Shown here in pieces: positions 39,467 through 50,302 of a stretch of 64,000 nucleotides of DNA. The translations under genes and the position numbers were made by a program. The stretch comes from Plantago ovata (Eukaryota > Streptophyta > Magnoliopsida > Lamiales > Plantaginaceae): assembly GCA_028274465.1 (NCBI GenBank), contig CM051458.1, positions 23,823,566 to 23,887,565 on the forward strand. Direction: 5' to 3'. Each line of letters starts with the position of its first letter. Within the stretch, counting starts at the first letter, position 1. The notes under the pieces were generated by a model. That model searched no databases. It had not been told where the DNA came from and saw only the letters and a program-made list of their open reading frames with translations.

Positions 39467-39845
39467 GAATATTAAAGTGAGTAATTGAATTCTATGTTAA
39501 TGCATGTATATTCAAAAGTATACAATAATAATGCAAGTACACCGACGTTTAAAGATCTCATACATAATACATAATACATTTGAATCCTCAGCATTGCAAA
39601 AAAATAAAAAAATAAATGAAAATAAATAAATAATAATAAATAAATAAATATAAAAAAACAACTACCTTTGTAAAAAAAAAAAGAACGTTGTTAGTGAATA
39701 TAAAAAAGTAAAAAGGAGTAACAATCAAGCAAATTTAATGTTTAATGCGACTACAATAAAGAGTAAGAGTATAAGGGACATTACCTCAAAACTTATCCAA
39801 AACCTCCTTGTATATTACATTTGTTGTAAAATCATAAGTTGCATT
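39467..39845. other. AT-rich low-complexity spacer
   Basis: Contains AAAT/AAAATA-type runs at 39,597-39,690. No gene or element end recognised. Confidence 0.6.
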
Positions 39846-40330
39846 ATTCTTGTTACAAATCAAGATATATGTCCATTCTTGCTAGTGACCGTGGAAAGTG
39901 CAACATACAATTGTACATGGCTAAAAATAGAGTGTGGGGAGATAAAGGTCGGCCATAGTGATTGACCTTGGCTCTTGTTGATAGTCATGGCAAAGCAAAC
40001 GGAGATAAGAAATTATCTACGCTCAAACTGAATATGTAACTTTGTTTGATCTGGCCATAGTGATTGACCTTTTGGCCTGCATTCATATCGGATATCATCT
40101 TTGCCTCAATGATATGCTTTCATAGTGTAGTAACAATAATTCTTGTGCCATTACACAACTCCGAAGACTGATCGATATTTGTCAACAACATTACCATGCG
40201 AGAACTTTTAACACAATCCCAAAACAATTAATTGAATTGAGGAACTCTAGATGAAACAACTCATCCAAGTCATCACAGTGGAGCTTGCTGATACTATAAA
40301 CGCTAACATACTTTTCACGGGTAGTAGGTA
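39846..40330 (-). pseudogene. Helitron Pif1-type helicase relic (C-terminus)
   Basis: The minus strand translates, across stops and frameshifts, to NIDQSSELCNGTRIIVT, HIIEAK, CFAMTINKSQGQSL and FSHVQLYVALSTVTS. These are the last conserved helicase motifs of plant Pif1/Helitron Rep-Hel proteins. Only the extreme C-terminus remains. It lies directly upstream of the CSK gene and may contribute to its promoter region. Confidence 0.75.
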
Positions 40331-40519
40331 GTTTTGGTGAGGAGCCATGTCATATAAGTTGAACATGCCATGTCATGTCATCATGTGACATCCACGTGGA
40401 TAAAACCATACCTATGAAAAGATTGGACTTGGATACAGTCATACTTTGCGATGCAAGTGTAAATTAAAAGAGGCAAAAGTAGAGCACTGAAGCTACACAA
40501 ACCACAAATCAGGAAAGAA

Positions 40520-43500
40520 ATGTTGCTCTCCACTTTCCCTCCACAAACTCATCCATTCCCAAACAACCACCAATCAAATTACAATCTTACCCCTCACTTT
40601 CCCCCAAATTACACCACCAAACACCTCCTCCCTTGCCGCGCCACCGCCACCTCCTCCGCCCAGCGCCCCCTCGCACTCCCATCCACCACCACCTCACTCC
40701 GCCACGTCAGCAGCAGCGCGTGCGATGGCGACGAGTCTGATGCCGACGACTCCATGGTTTCCTCCGCCGCTGCCATCGCGGCGGCGATACGCGGCGCATC
40801 CACTTCTCCGGTGGAGTTCGTGCAGAGGATAGAAACCAGAGGCGGTCTAAAGAGCAAGGCGTTGGTGCTTCCGAGCCACGATTTTCAGCGGCTTTGTGTC
40901 GAACAGCTTGATCTATTTCGCCGTATTGTTGACCCCGATGCTCTTCTCTCGGTATGCCCTAGTTACCTCTGTTGATACCTAGCTGAGAATTGCTTATGCT
41001 GTGATTTTGGTCCATGTTAATTTTAAGTTATTTAGTGTTTATTTATATTGATGCTTTTTTTTAATAGATTTATTTATTGAGGAATTTACTCATCTACAAG
41101 CTTAAACACTTAGAGTAGGCTAGAATTCTTCAATTTTGATCATGTTGGGGTTTTGTTTACATATTAATGTAGCTCCACATATATGGTAGAACAGCTTATC
41201 TTTAGGATTATCATCTCTATGCTAGCAAATCCAAGTCACTGTTCTGCTTTTGCCTTCTTTTAGGTGTCTACGATTTTTCAAATGCTAGAGAATAGAGATA
41301 GGTGTATTAGGCTCTGATCTCTGAACTGAACTGAACTTATTTGTAGTATAATATTAAGCAAATCTGAAGTAAACTGAACTTAAGCCAACTAAACTGAACT
41401 TAAAATAATCAATTTTCAGACGAAGAGAATAGAGTATTACTAGGAATATTCTAATGAAGTAGTAGTAGAATTTTGTCTCGACCCTGACCGAAACCTCCTA
41501 ATTTAACAATGGGCTATTTAGGGTTGTTGTGGGGCAATATTGCCAATGGTGAAAGGGTTCCCCAAATTGTATGGGATGGAAGATATTATTGGCCGTAAAA
41601 TCTTAAGCTACTTGTCGACTTGTCTAGCTGTGTCAGATATGTTTTGCTTTGCGTAGTGATGTTTAATATTGTTGCAATACTATGCAAATTAATGCCAGGT
41701 CTATGTCAGACCCGCTGGTAGTTATGTCATGGACCAATTGGAGCTGCGTCGCATTACTTCGTATCCAGGCGTCCATGCTGCTGATATTGTGGTTCTAGTT
41801 GGTAACTTTAGCATGCCAGCTGGCTTAAGGATTGCAGAAGCTGCAATTTCAAGTCAACAGGCATGGATTTAGATTTGTTATGGAAAATCTTTTCTTTTCT
41901 TTTTGGGTGAGGTGAACATCTACAGCTGGTGCTTTGTGTTGTAGTGTAAAAATGGATCTTCTCTTCTGCAGGCAGAATTCTTTCCTGAGCTTGGTGCTGT
42001 AGTTTTCCCATTGGTGACACATCCTTTCGTTGTGGGTTTTTTAGTTGCAGAGCTTCCCACCATGGCTATCGAAAGAGAATGGCATGACATAGAAGAGAAT
42101 CCACTCTCTGAGAACTCTTTTGCATTGTCTCAGAGTAAGAATCGACAGTCATTAGACGTCCAAACTTACAAAAATCATTCACCTGAGGTGCTGAAATTTA
42201 ACAAGGAACAAAAACAGAACGCAGTGAGTATTACCCGCTCAATAGCCATGGCCTATGTTATGGATCAGGTTGGTTTCTAAAACAGGGTTTTTTCATGCTA
42301 ATACCTTATTAGCTTTTTCAAGAGATAGTTGCACCTTTTGCGTCACTTTTTTTTTATGTAAATAGTATTATCTGTTTGTGTTTGTAAAAGATAATATAGT
42401 TAACAATGTTTTGTGCCTGCTTCTCTTTCTTATTTATGTACTACTCCCTTTTCTTGGTAATAGTCACTAAACTCACTACAATACAACTTTTTGTCTTCCT
42501 GTAGTTCTCATTATAACTTGTTCATATCCTTATGCAGAAAGCAATGTTAAACCAGCAATCCTCATGGCAAAACAATGTTAGGATGAATAATTTAGTTGAG
42601 CAAGTAAGATGGGCCACTGCTGCTTTTAAATTTCATGCTCTTTTCACATATGTATAAACTTTTGTATCTTTAATTTTATAGATTCGAGATTCCCTTTCAA
42701 GCATTCAAACTTTGAGCAAAATGCTTTCTGTTCACGTTAAGAGAAGTGAGGTGGGTATGTTTCTGAACTATAATTCTTTCAATGTTTTACCTTGTGTGCC
42801 ATAGAATTGCCTTCCTTACCCCCTGGTGAATCATGCATTCCGCGATTGCAGATTTCGTATGATATGATAGAAGATATTCTAGTTCAAGGTGATCGAATGC
42901 GAGATACTCTTCAACAGCTACAGGATGCCGTCTACTTGACCAAGGTTTTTTCCCGCTGTTTTGAAACTTGAGTTTAAACTTTCTGCAATAAAATTTCAAA
43001 GATTCATTCTCTGGCATGGGGTAACTTAACGTTTGTGTGCATTGAGCTCCTATTTGCTCAAATTTTACATTTTATTCTAACTCTTCCCCCGTTCCCTGGT
43101 TCAATTTGGTAGTCTTGCTGCAATTTGGTATCTCAGTTCTTGCCTGAGTGAATGGTGTTGCTTTTTAGGCTAATATAATGCGGTATAACAACGAAACGCT
43201 GAAGAAGACCCGCAATGCTGATGGTGCACAGGCAACACCCATGAATCCTAAGCTATCTAGCCACTCATCAAAATCTTCTACCAGTGAGATGGAGGAATCT
43301 AGATTGCCTCTTAGTTCATCAGCCAAGGATTTAGAATTTCCCATGCCACCTCTTACTCTTGCCCCTTCACGACAAGAAATTAGGTACATGTTTCTTGTGG
43401 CTTTATGATGTACTTTCGTGTATGTGTCCCTTCTAGTTGCTATATCTCCAAGTTGGTTTTCTGGCTATTATTAATATTATTATTAATATGTTTTTGAAAG

Positions 43501-46500
43501 CTAATAAGAGAATTTTATAGATAGAAAATATACGGGATGTATATTACAACAACTCAGACATAAAAGAAACTAAGGAGTGTAATTACTAATTGAAATTTTT
43601 ACCCTAAGGTCCATTATTGAGGTCCAATTTACTCAAGGTCGGAGAAAAACAAGTGTTACCCTTTTAGTCTAAATAGACCTTAGGGTAAGGTTTTCATCAT
43701 GTAAACATGTTTTGTAAATTCTTTTGGTGTCATACATGGTTTTTGGGTTATTTTGATGTCAGACATGATTTTTTTTTATGTCATACATTAGATTTTCCGA
43801 AAAATACATAAAGGAACCACTCTACAGCACCTAATTGCTAAAACAACCACCTTAAAACACCTCTTATAAAAAAGGGCATTCTATTTTTTGGTGCCTTAAA
43901 ATCTAAAAACCTATTACAAAAAACAAAAAGGCCATTCTATTTTTTGGTGCCCTAAAATCTAAAAGCCTATTACAAAAAAAAAGGCCATTCTATTTTTTGC
44001 TGCCCTAAAATCTAATCAATTTGGATCTCAATTGCTTGCCGGACTCCATTTTTCTCGCTAAAATGGATTCTGATGGTGTTTTTGACATCCATTAGTATTA
44101 ATCAATTACTAGCTAATTATATTTAACTATTTTTTTACTAACTAATTAATCTTTATACACATAAACTAACGAAACTAGCATTTTTATTGCTGAACTAATG
44201 AAACTAGCATCTATGTTGTTGAATCTAATGAAACCAACATATTTTTTGTATTCACTTGTGATGCTGAAACAAATGAAATTAGCATATTCGTGTTGCTGAT
44301 ACTAGCATTTTGGCTGAAACTAGCAATTATGATACTTAAACTAATGATACTAGCATTTAGTTGTTGAAACTAGCATTTGTGTTGCTGAAATTAGATTTGT
44401 GTTGCTCAAACTAGATTTTTTTATTGCTGAAACTATCACTTATGATGCTGAAACTAACGAAAATAGCATTTTTGTTGTTGAAACTAATGAAATTAACATT
44501 TAGCATTAATAGTTAGTTTCAACTAGTTTGAGCTAGTTTATGAAACTAGCTTTTGTTTGAAATTAGTTTCTGAAACTAGCTTTTTTTTATGTGTTGAAAC
44601 TAATCTGAAACTATATTTTTTCAGTTAAAATAATGATTATATTTTTGTAATTATAGTTTCCATATTTTTTTAATTTATTTAGTTTAGTATAAATAATTTT
44701 AGAGTTAATTTAATCATTTTATAAACTTAACAACTAGTTTTAAAGGTTAATTTCAGAAAAAATATAAAATTAACAGTTCAACTTGATTAATTCATTTTTA
44801 GCTAGTTTCAGTGGATGAAACTAGATTTCGGATGTCAAATTTGCTATTAAATCCAGTTGAGCGAGATTTTGAGGTCCAATTCTGTAGGCGGATTTCAAAA
44901 AATCTCATTATTAAATCTACTGTAGCGAGTTTTTGAAATTCGGATTTTAGTGTAGCGACTTACTGTAGCGTGTCTTTTGTAAATGTTGTTTGATAGTGGA
45001 TTTTTATGCAATTTTTTGTTGTTTTTGGTCCTTATATGTATTTAACCCTTAGATTTTAGATGTCATACATGCTTTGTTTGTGTAGCTAAAATCATGTCCA
45101 ACACCCAAAATAACCATGTCTGACACCACACCCCAAATAACCATGTCCAACACCAAATACTTCTTCTTCTTCATCACCTCTTCTTCCTCAGAGCTTCCAT
45201 GGCTGCTGGAAGCTCCGATAGGAGCTGCTCCATGGCTGGAAGCTTCGATTTCGGAGCTTCCAGCGGCTCATGGAAGCTCCGAGGCTGGAAGCTCCGATTC
45301 GGAGCTTCCATCCATGGATCGGAGCTTCCAGCAGCCATGGAAACTCCGATCGGAGCTTCTCGGAGGTCGAGGTCCGGTACAAGGGTGGTGGATAGGTGGT
45401 AGGTTTTTATTATTTTATTAATAAATATGGAAAATGGATTTTTGGGTAAGGTTTCTTTTGCCCAAGATTGGAGGGTGATGTTCCATTTCGGGCCTCTTGG
45501 TAATTTCCCCATTACTAATTACAGTATGGAGAAGTAGATTTCCATCGCTTCTCGGTAGGCATGTGAATCTTGCCTTAATTGGGGTGTGCCAAATGGATGT
45601 AGAACCTTCGTACTGTCATGGAGTGGGAATACGGGGATTGTCGGCTAAATACATTGACCACAAATATCAAGTGGATAGAATTGAAATGCATTCCAAAGGT
45701 ACAAAATTTCCTGCAGCATAATCTCCAGAAATTTATATTGCAATGGACAATGAAATGGCTCCGGAGGGCCTGACCATCTGGCAAACCAACATTATAATAC
45801 TTTGCTTTACCACTTCACCCGTTTTAGTCTGTTTCTCTCCGTCTCTTCCATCAATTATCATTTCCTATTTTCTCTCTCCATATTAATTCTATCAAGTAAG
45901 AGGAAGGAGAGAGAAAAAAGGAAAAGAAAAAAAAGAAGAAAGAAATAAAACTGAAAATAATAAAACTTCATACGGCCTTGTTTGGGAAGCATATATTGAA
46001 TAAGGGCATTTTTGGAATGTCAAAAATGAAATGTGGACCTCGATGTAATTCTTTATCAAACAGGTACCTAAATGGTACCTAAATGAAAACTCGACACCTA
46101 GACACCTAGTAGGGGTGGTAGATGTAAATTTCATTTCCAATAACATCACTTTCACATCCACTACCAAACACAACTATGGCAGATTCCAAGGGATTTATGT
46201 CCTTAAGAAACTTGCCATTACCTATTACCTGTCATATGCTTAGAATAACCACCATGTAAATACCAAGAATTAGCATAATTCATAGTCCTGAATAATGGAA
46301 GGGTGAAAGAGATCGGAGACAAAAAGGACAAAGTAAGACCTAGACGAAGAGAACTCGACCAAATTTCAGAAACAGCAACATTGCAAGCTACTTTTGGTTT
46401 CCAAAATGGTTCAATGGTGTCAACATTAGATGGGGATGTAGGAACAATTGGAGTTGATAGATCACTTTCAGATTTTGCTTTCTTGCCTTTTATTTTTTGC

Positions 46501-48846
46501 ACACATCTTTTATATCTAAAACAATATGGCCTAATATGTCCTTTCACTCTCACAGTAGTACCGTCTTTCACAAAAACAACTTTTTCATCATCGTTTGACA
46601 CAGTTTCCTTCTTCTCTTCACTTAACACAGTTTCAGGACAAAAACTCTCAATGACTTTCTAAAATCCTAATCATGTAGTACTATCATTTTCCATACCTAA
46701 GACTTCATTCAGTTTTGATGTTCATGAAGCTTGGTGAAAGTTCGTTCATCCAAGGTAAGTTTTGAAAGAGCTTTTTCTACTTCAGATTCTTTTCTAGTTG
46801 CTAGGGCTTCAAGCCTAACACTTGTTCCTTTTAGTTCAGTTACTAGGCCTTTCTAGTATTATAATGTTGCCACATGTCAGACATCCAACAGTCAGAACAT
46901 GATCTAGAATTCAATTCTAGAACAGGCCCTCCGGAGCCATTTCATTATCCTTTGCAAACTATTTCTGGAGATTATGCTGCAGGAAAATCTGTACCTTTGG
47001 AATGCATTTCAATTCTATCTGCTCGATATCTGTGGTCAATGTATTTAGCTGACAATCCCCATATTCCCAATCATGACAGTACGAAGGTTCTAATCCATTT
47101 GGCACACCCCAATTAAGGCATGCAGAGATTCACATGCCTACTGAGAAGTGATGGAAATTTCCATAGGGTAATTAGTAATTACACTCCTTTTGATGATCAG
47201 ACCTTATAAAATAACTCAGTCAAAAAACTATTGAGAAAATTCCTATCCGAGTTAGAAACATCTATTGTTTCTCTCAATCCAGATGCACCAAATAACATAG
47301 CCTGCAGCCTGGTATGACATTCCACGAAATCTGTTCTTCGGAACATCTATTGTTTCTGGCTATTTTAATGTTGATGTTGATCTATGTGTGCTCTTACCTT
47401 GCCATTAGTATGAAGGAAGAAAATCAAATTTCCTTCCTTCCTGATTTCGTGATATATGAAGTTAAAATATTCAATCTATTTGGATAATGTGGCTGTGTCA
47501 ATTTACCCAATTTACCTTTTAATAGTAAGGAAACTATCTGAAACCTTCTTCCAAGTTGCTATATTAAGTATTGCTTTCTTCGTCACACTACTCTTGCACA
47601 GATTGGTTCACTTATGAACTGCTTTTTTTTTTTTTTTTCAGAAAACCATGCTTAGCATCTGATGTACTGGTGGATTTGGTTGAGGCCATCAAACCTCTAG
47701 CTCAGAAGCAACGTCGTACTGTTGAGCTATGTGATCTTTCTCGATCGTTGTTGATTGCAGTTGAAGAAACTGCTTTACGTCAGGCTTTAAGCAATCTGAT
47801 TGAAGGTGCTCTTCTACGTTCACAAACGGAGGGAAGGGTCGATATCATTTGTACTGTTGCTCCTGCAGGTGGGGCCTTAATCATTGTTGATGATGATGGG
47901 CCTGATATGCACTACATGGTATACTGTTTTTCCCTGCCCACATACTGTTCTATAACCAAAATAAGGGCTCCTACGGGGTTTCGTTCCATACTTCCATGCA
48001 TTTAAGTTGTTCAATTTCAAATGAAAGAATGCAACTGGCTTCTCTTTTACTTCAGTATAAATTCCGTCTGCTAAGCGGGTGTGTAATGGGCAATGGCCTA
48101 TATAGCAAGCCACACCACATGACCACATTAATAGACTTTCCTAAAAGTATTACTCCCCCAATCCGTATTCTAGCAAGTTCAGAATCACAGTTTCATTTCT
48201 CTTCGATATCTAAAAAGTATGAACTTATTTTCTAATATAATATGATTACTGTGAGTGCCCAATTCATATATCTTAGTGTTCTTTAGTCGTAAGGTTGTCA
48301 ATGTAATGGCTAAATTTGGGTTGACCACGGCATTTTATTAATCCGCATGAAATTTAAATGCACCTATCAAGATAGGGACAGGGAGTAACTCAAGAAGAGC
48401 CAGTATCTTAACCAAAGGGGCAAAAAAAGGGTACAAATGCCTCAGTTTTTGTGATTGTCAGTTTGTGTTTCAACCAGTCATGTTCAGGTCTAGCTTTTAT
48501 TTCCGTTTGTTTATTTATTTATTTTTTTTTTTTCAATCTCTGGCATTCTTTTCGGGCTTGTCACCCTCTATTGATTTGGTTGCAGACACAGACGCAGTCT
48601 CTCATGCCGTTTGGTGCAGATCTATTTGGTGAAAATACAATGGAAGACAATCTAGCATGGAATTTTGTTGCAGGCCTGACTGTTGCTCGAGAGATATTGG
48701 AGACTTATGGGTGTGTTGTCCGTGTTTTCTCTCCCAAAAACTCTGGTGCTACCATTGGAGCAGGTGGTACTCGCATAGAGCTTTGGTTACCTTCATTCTC
48801 TGCCTCATCAACAGAACCTGCAGAGAGCTTTGTGCAGGAGTCCTGA
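40520..48846 (+). CDS. CSK: Chloroplast sensor kinase (CSK), nine exons
   Basis: Exons: 40,520-40,951, 41,699-41,860, 41,972-42,268, 42,538-42,603, 42,682-42,750, 42,852-42,944, 43,169-43,383, 47,642-47,918 and 48,586-48,846, with phases joining to 623 codons plus stop, close to Arabidopsis CSK (about 611). The first ~68 residues are Ser/Thr/Pro-rich with almost no acids, as in a chloroplast transit peptide. A GAF-like region spans about residues 95-245, a dimerisation helix 313-390 (VEQIRDSLSS) and an HATPase-type ATP-binding domain about 445-615 (LRQALSNLIEGALL, VDDDGP, VAGLTVAREIL). The usual phospho-His is replaced by Glu 318, as reported for land-plant CSK. Known role: a cyanobacterial Hik2-related redox sensor linking plastoquinone state to plastid gene transcription. 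Intron 2 is GC-AG. Intron 7 (4,258 bp) is swollen by transposons. No frame damage. Confidence 0.87.
43591..45510. mobile_element. MULE inserted in the left TIR of that element
   Basis: A 9-bp target duplication ATTACTAAT sits at 43,582-43,590 and 45,511-45,519. The ends are weak inverted repeats: TGAAATTTTTACCCTAAGG and, on the other strand, GGGGAAATTACCAAGAGG. The uninterrupted right arm of the host element (47,165-47,189) shows the empty site. It is 1,920 bp without a transposase. The interior has an AAACTAGCAT-rich repetitive stretch (44,170-44,600) and a cluster of GGAGCTTCCA/TGGAAGCTCC palindromes (45,185-45,365). Confidence 0.82.
45185..45365. repeat. Dense GGAGCTTCCA / TGGAAGCTCC inverted-repeat cluster
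   Basis: About nine copies in alternating orientation within 180 bp inside the intronic MULE, predicted to fold strongly in the CSK pre-mRNA. It explains several phantom frames on both strands. Confidence 0.85.
46218..46870 (-). pseudogene. Copia gag-pol fragment inside the long-TIR element
   Basis: A minus-strand frame ends in SWYLHGGYSKHMTGNR, a decayed form of the Copia protease/integrase-junction hallmark WYLDSGCSRHMTG. It is preceded by a Lys-rich stretch as between Gag and protease. No LTRs adjoin, and the fragment lies between the TIR arms, so it was captured or is a nested, decayed insertion. Confidence 0.6.
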
Positions 48847-49436
48847 AGGATACCTTCTCTCCTCTCTATTGGTTGTTATCGACTCAACCACACAAGTTAA
48901 ATGATTGGACTGCTGAAGGGCTTTTGCGCAGTAGCACTTTGGCTACCATCATGCTTATTGTTGTTTTAGAGCCCTTAACCATTTTTCTGTATATAGACTT
49001 AACTCAGTAGTAGAATATAAGTATCTCATATATACAGGTAGTATACGTAAAAAAAAGTCGTTAAGCTAGGTTTTGATAGATGAACATGAGCAGCTTAGAG
49101 TTGAAACATTATAGCTTGACATGAATCATGCAAAATATTGATCTGTATGTACCTAATTGATGCATGTGTTGTGTTGCTTGTGTAAACTATGCTGCTGTTA
49201 CATAGGGAACGCCTATTTCTTATCCCAGGTTTAGATAAAAGCTTATGACAGAGAGTTTGCTCTTCTGATTTTTTAAACTACAAGAAATTTATTATAATTT
49301 CTTGTTTAAGACCAATTTATAAGTTGATACCGTGAGACCAACCAATCCAGCTCAATCCAAATCAATCCATTTAAAGAATCTCTCGGGTCATGGGTTCTAA
49401 CCGGATTAATGGTATCGGGTTATGAAAACGGGTTAT
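48847..49436 (+). other. CSK 3' flank
   Basis: Contains the CSK 3'UTR (AT-rich, with AATATAAG and AAAATATTG as possible polyadenylation signals). Near 49,285-49,310 there is an ACAAGAAATT-TATTAT-AATTTCTTGT inverted repeat. No further gene. Confidence 0.5.
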
Positions 49437-49437
49437 G

Positions 49438-49446
49438 TATAAATAA
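49438..49446 (+). promoter_or_regulatory. TATA box of the transposon-associated gene
   Basis: TGTATAAATAAG, followed about 25-30 bp later by a CT-rich leader (GCCCTCTTTG...), then a donor GAAG|GTGAG at about 49,641. Fits a Pol II promoter with a spliced 5'UTR. Confidence 0.5.
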
Positions 49447-49935
49447 GACAATTGCCCTCTTTGTTTTCATTTTCGTTCATCTTCATCACGTCTGAGAAGC
49501 TAGAGAGAGAAAGTTTTAGAGAGAGAAAGCCGTGTGCTGTGTGAATTGGAGCTCCGTCGCCTGAAGTGAAGCTTGAATCGTCGTCTCTGCCGTCTCGATT
49601 GTCTTCGCAGGCATCTCGATTGTCTTTTTAAGCTGTTGAAGGTGAGTTTTCATTTTTGGAACCCTAATCTACTATTTTCATCATATATTTCTTCAATTTT
49701 GCTAGTTTTTCTTCTTATTCAAGCATTTTTTGGATGTTAGATTGATGTCGAAACCCTAACTCTACATTTTGTCGGTTTTGCTGGGTTTTTGCAGTTCATC
49801 CACACTCGGTGAAGCTTATTTAGCTTGTTTTCGTTGGCTGTAAGTGCGTAGATCTCTTCATCTCTGTTTGTTTTCTGTCTTCTATAAAACCTAATGCAAG
49901 TAAGTGGTTCGATCTGTGTTTTGTTTTTCAATTTT

Positions 49936-50210
49936 GTGTGTTGGATCTCTCTGCATGTGTTATAAGTCTTTGTATAGTGGTTGTTTGAGGTTTACTGTTA
50001 TTAAATTTGAGGTTTATATGATCTTACGTATAAGAGTCAGCTCATCAGCTCCTATAAGTTTGAGTTTGAGTTTTTTGTGTGTTGAATCTCTCTGCATGTG
50101 TTATAAGTCTTTGTATAGTGGTTGTTTGAGATTTACTTTTATTAAGTTTGAGGTTTATATGATCTTAAGAGTCAGCTCATCAGCTCCTATAACTTTGAGT
50201 TTTATTGTTG
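49936..50210 (+). repeat. 141-bp tandem duplication in the leader intron
   Basis: Units start at 49,936 and 50,077 with GTGTGTTGGATCTCTCTGC and GTGTGTTGAATCTCTCTGC, and include GTCAGCTCATCAGCTCCTAT. Rich in GAGTTTTA / GAGGTTTA motifs that recur to 54,850. Confidence 0.88.
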
Positions 50211-50302
50211 TTATGTTTGAGTTTTACTTATATTATGTTTGAGTTTTACTTGAGTTTGAGTGTTTTGAGTTTATTTTCTTTGTGTTTTTTTTGCAGCAAT
50301 CA

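Larger units (their letters stand above)
43572..47189. mobile_element. Long-TIR element in CSK intron 7
   Basis: The inverted arms are ~270 bp: AAGGAGTGTAATTACTAATTA begins at 43,572 and its complement ends at 47,189. Through 45,520-45,775 versus 46,920-47,160 the arms match at close to 90% by eye (e.g. CCAAATGGAT, GAACCTTCGTACTGTCATG, AATGGCTCCGGAGGGCCTG). The left arm is split by the MULE at 43,591-45,510. No clear target duplication was found and the superfamily is unknown. The interior contains a Copia fragment. Confidence 0.75.

Noticed and set aside
45174..45512. Proteins on both strands over the GGAGCTTCCA cluster
   Set aside because: Open frames result from the palindromic repeat; they have no homology or splice context and lie within an intronic MULE.
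45975..46178. MITE with GGCCTTGTTTGG-type ends
   Set aside because: Only a weak GTTTGG / CCAAAC pairing and no target duplication; not enough to call.
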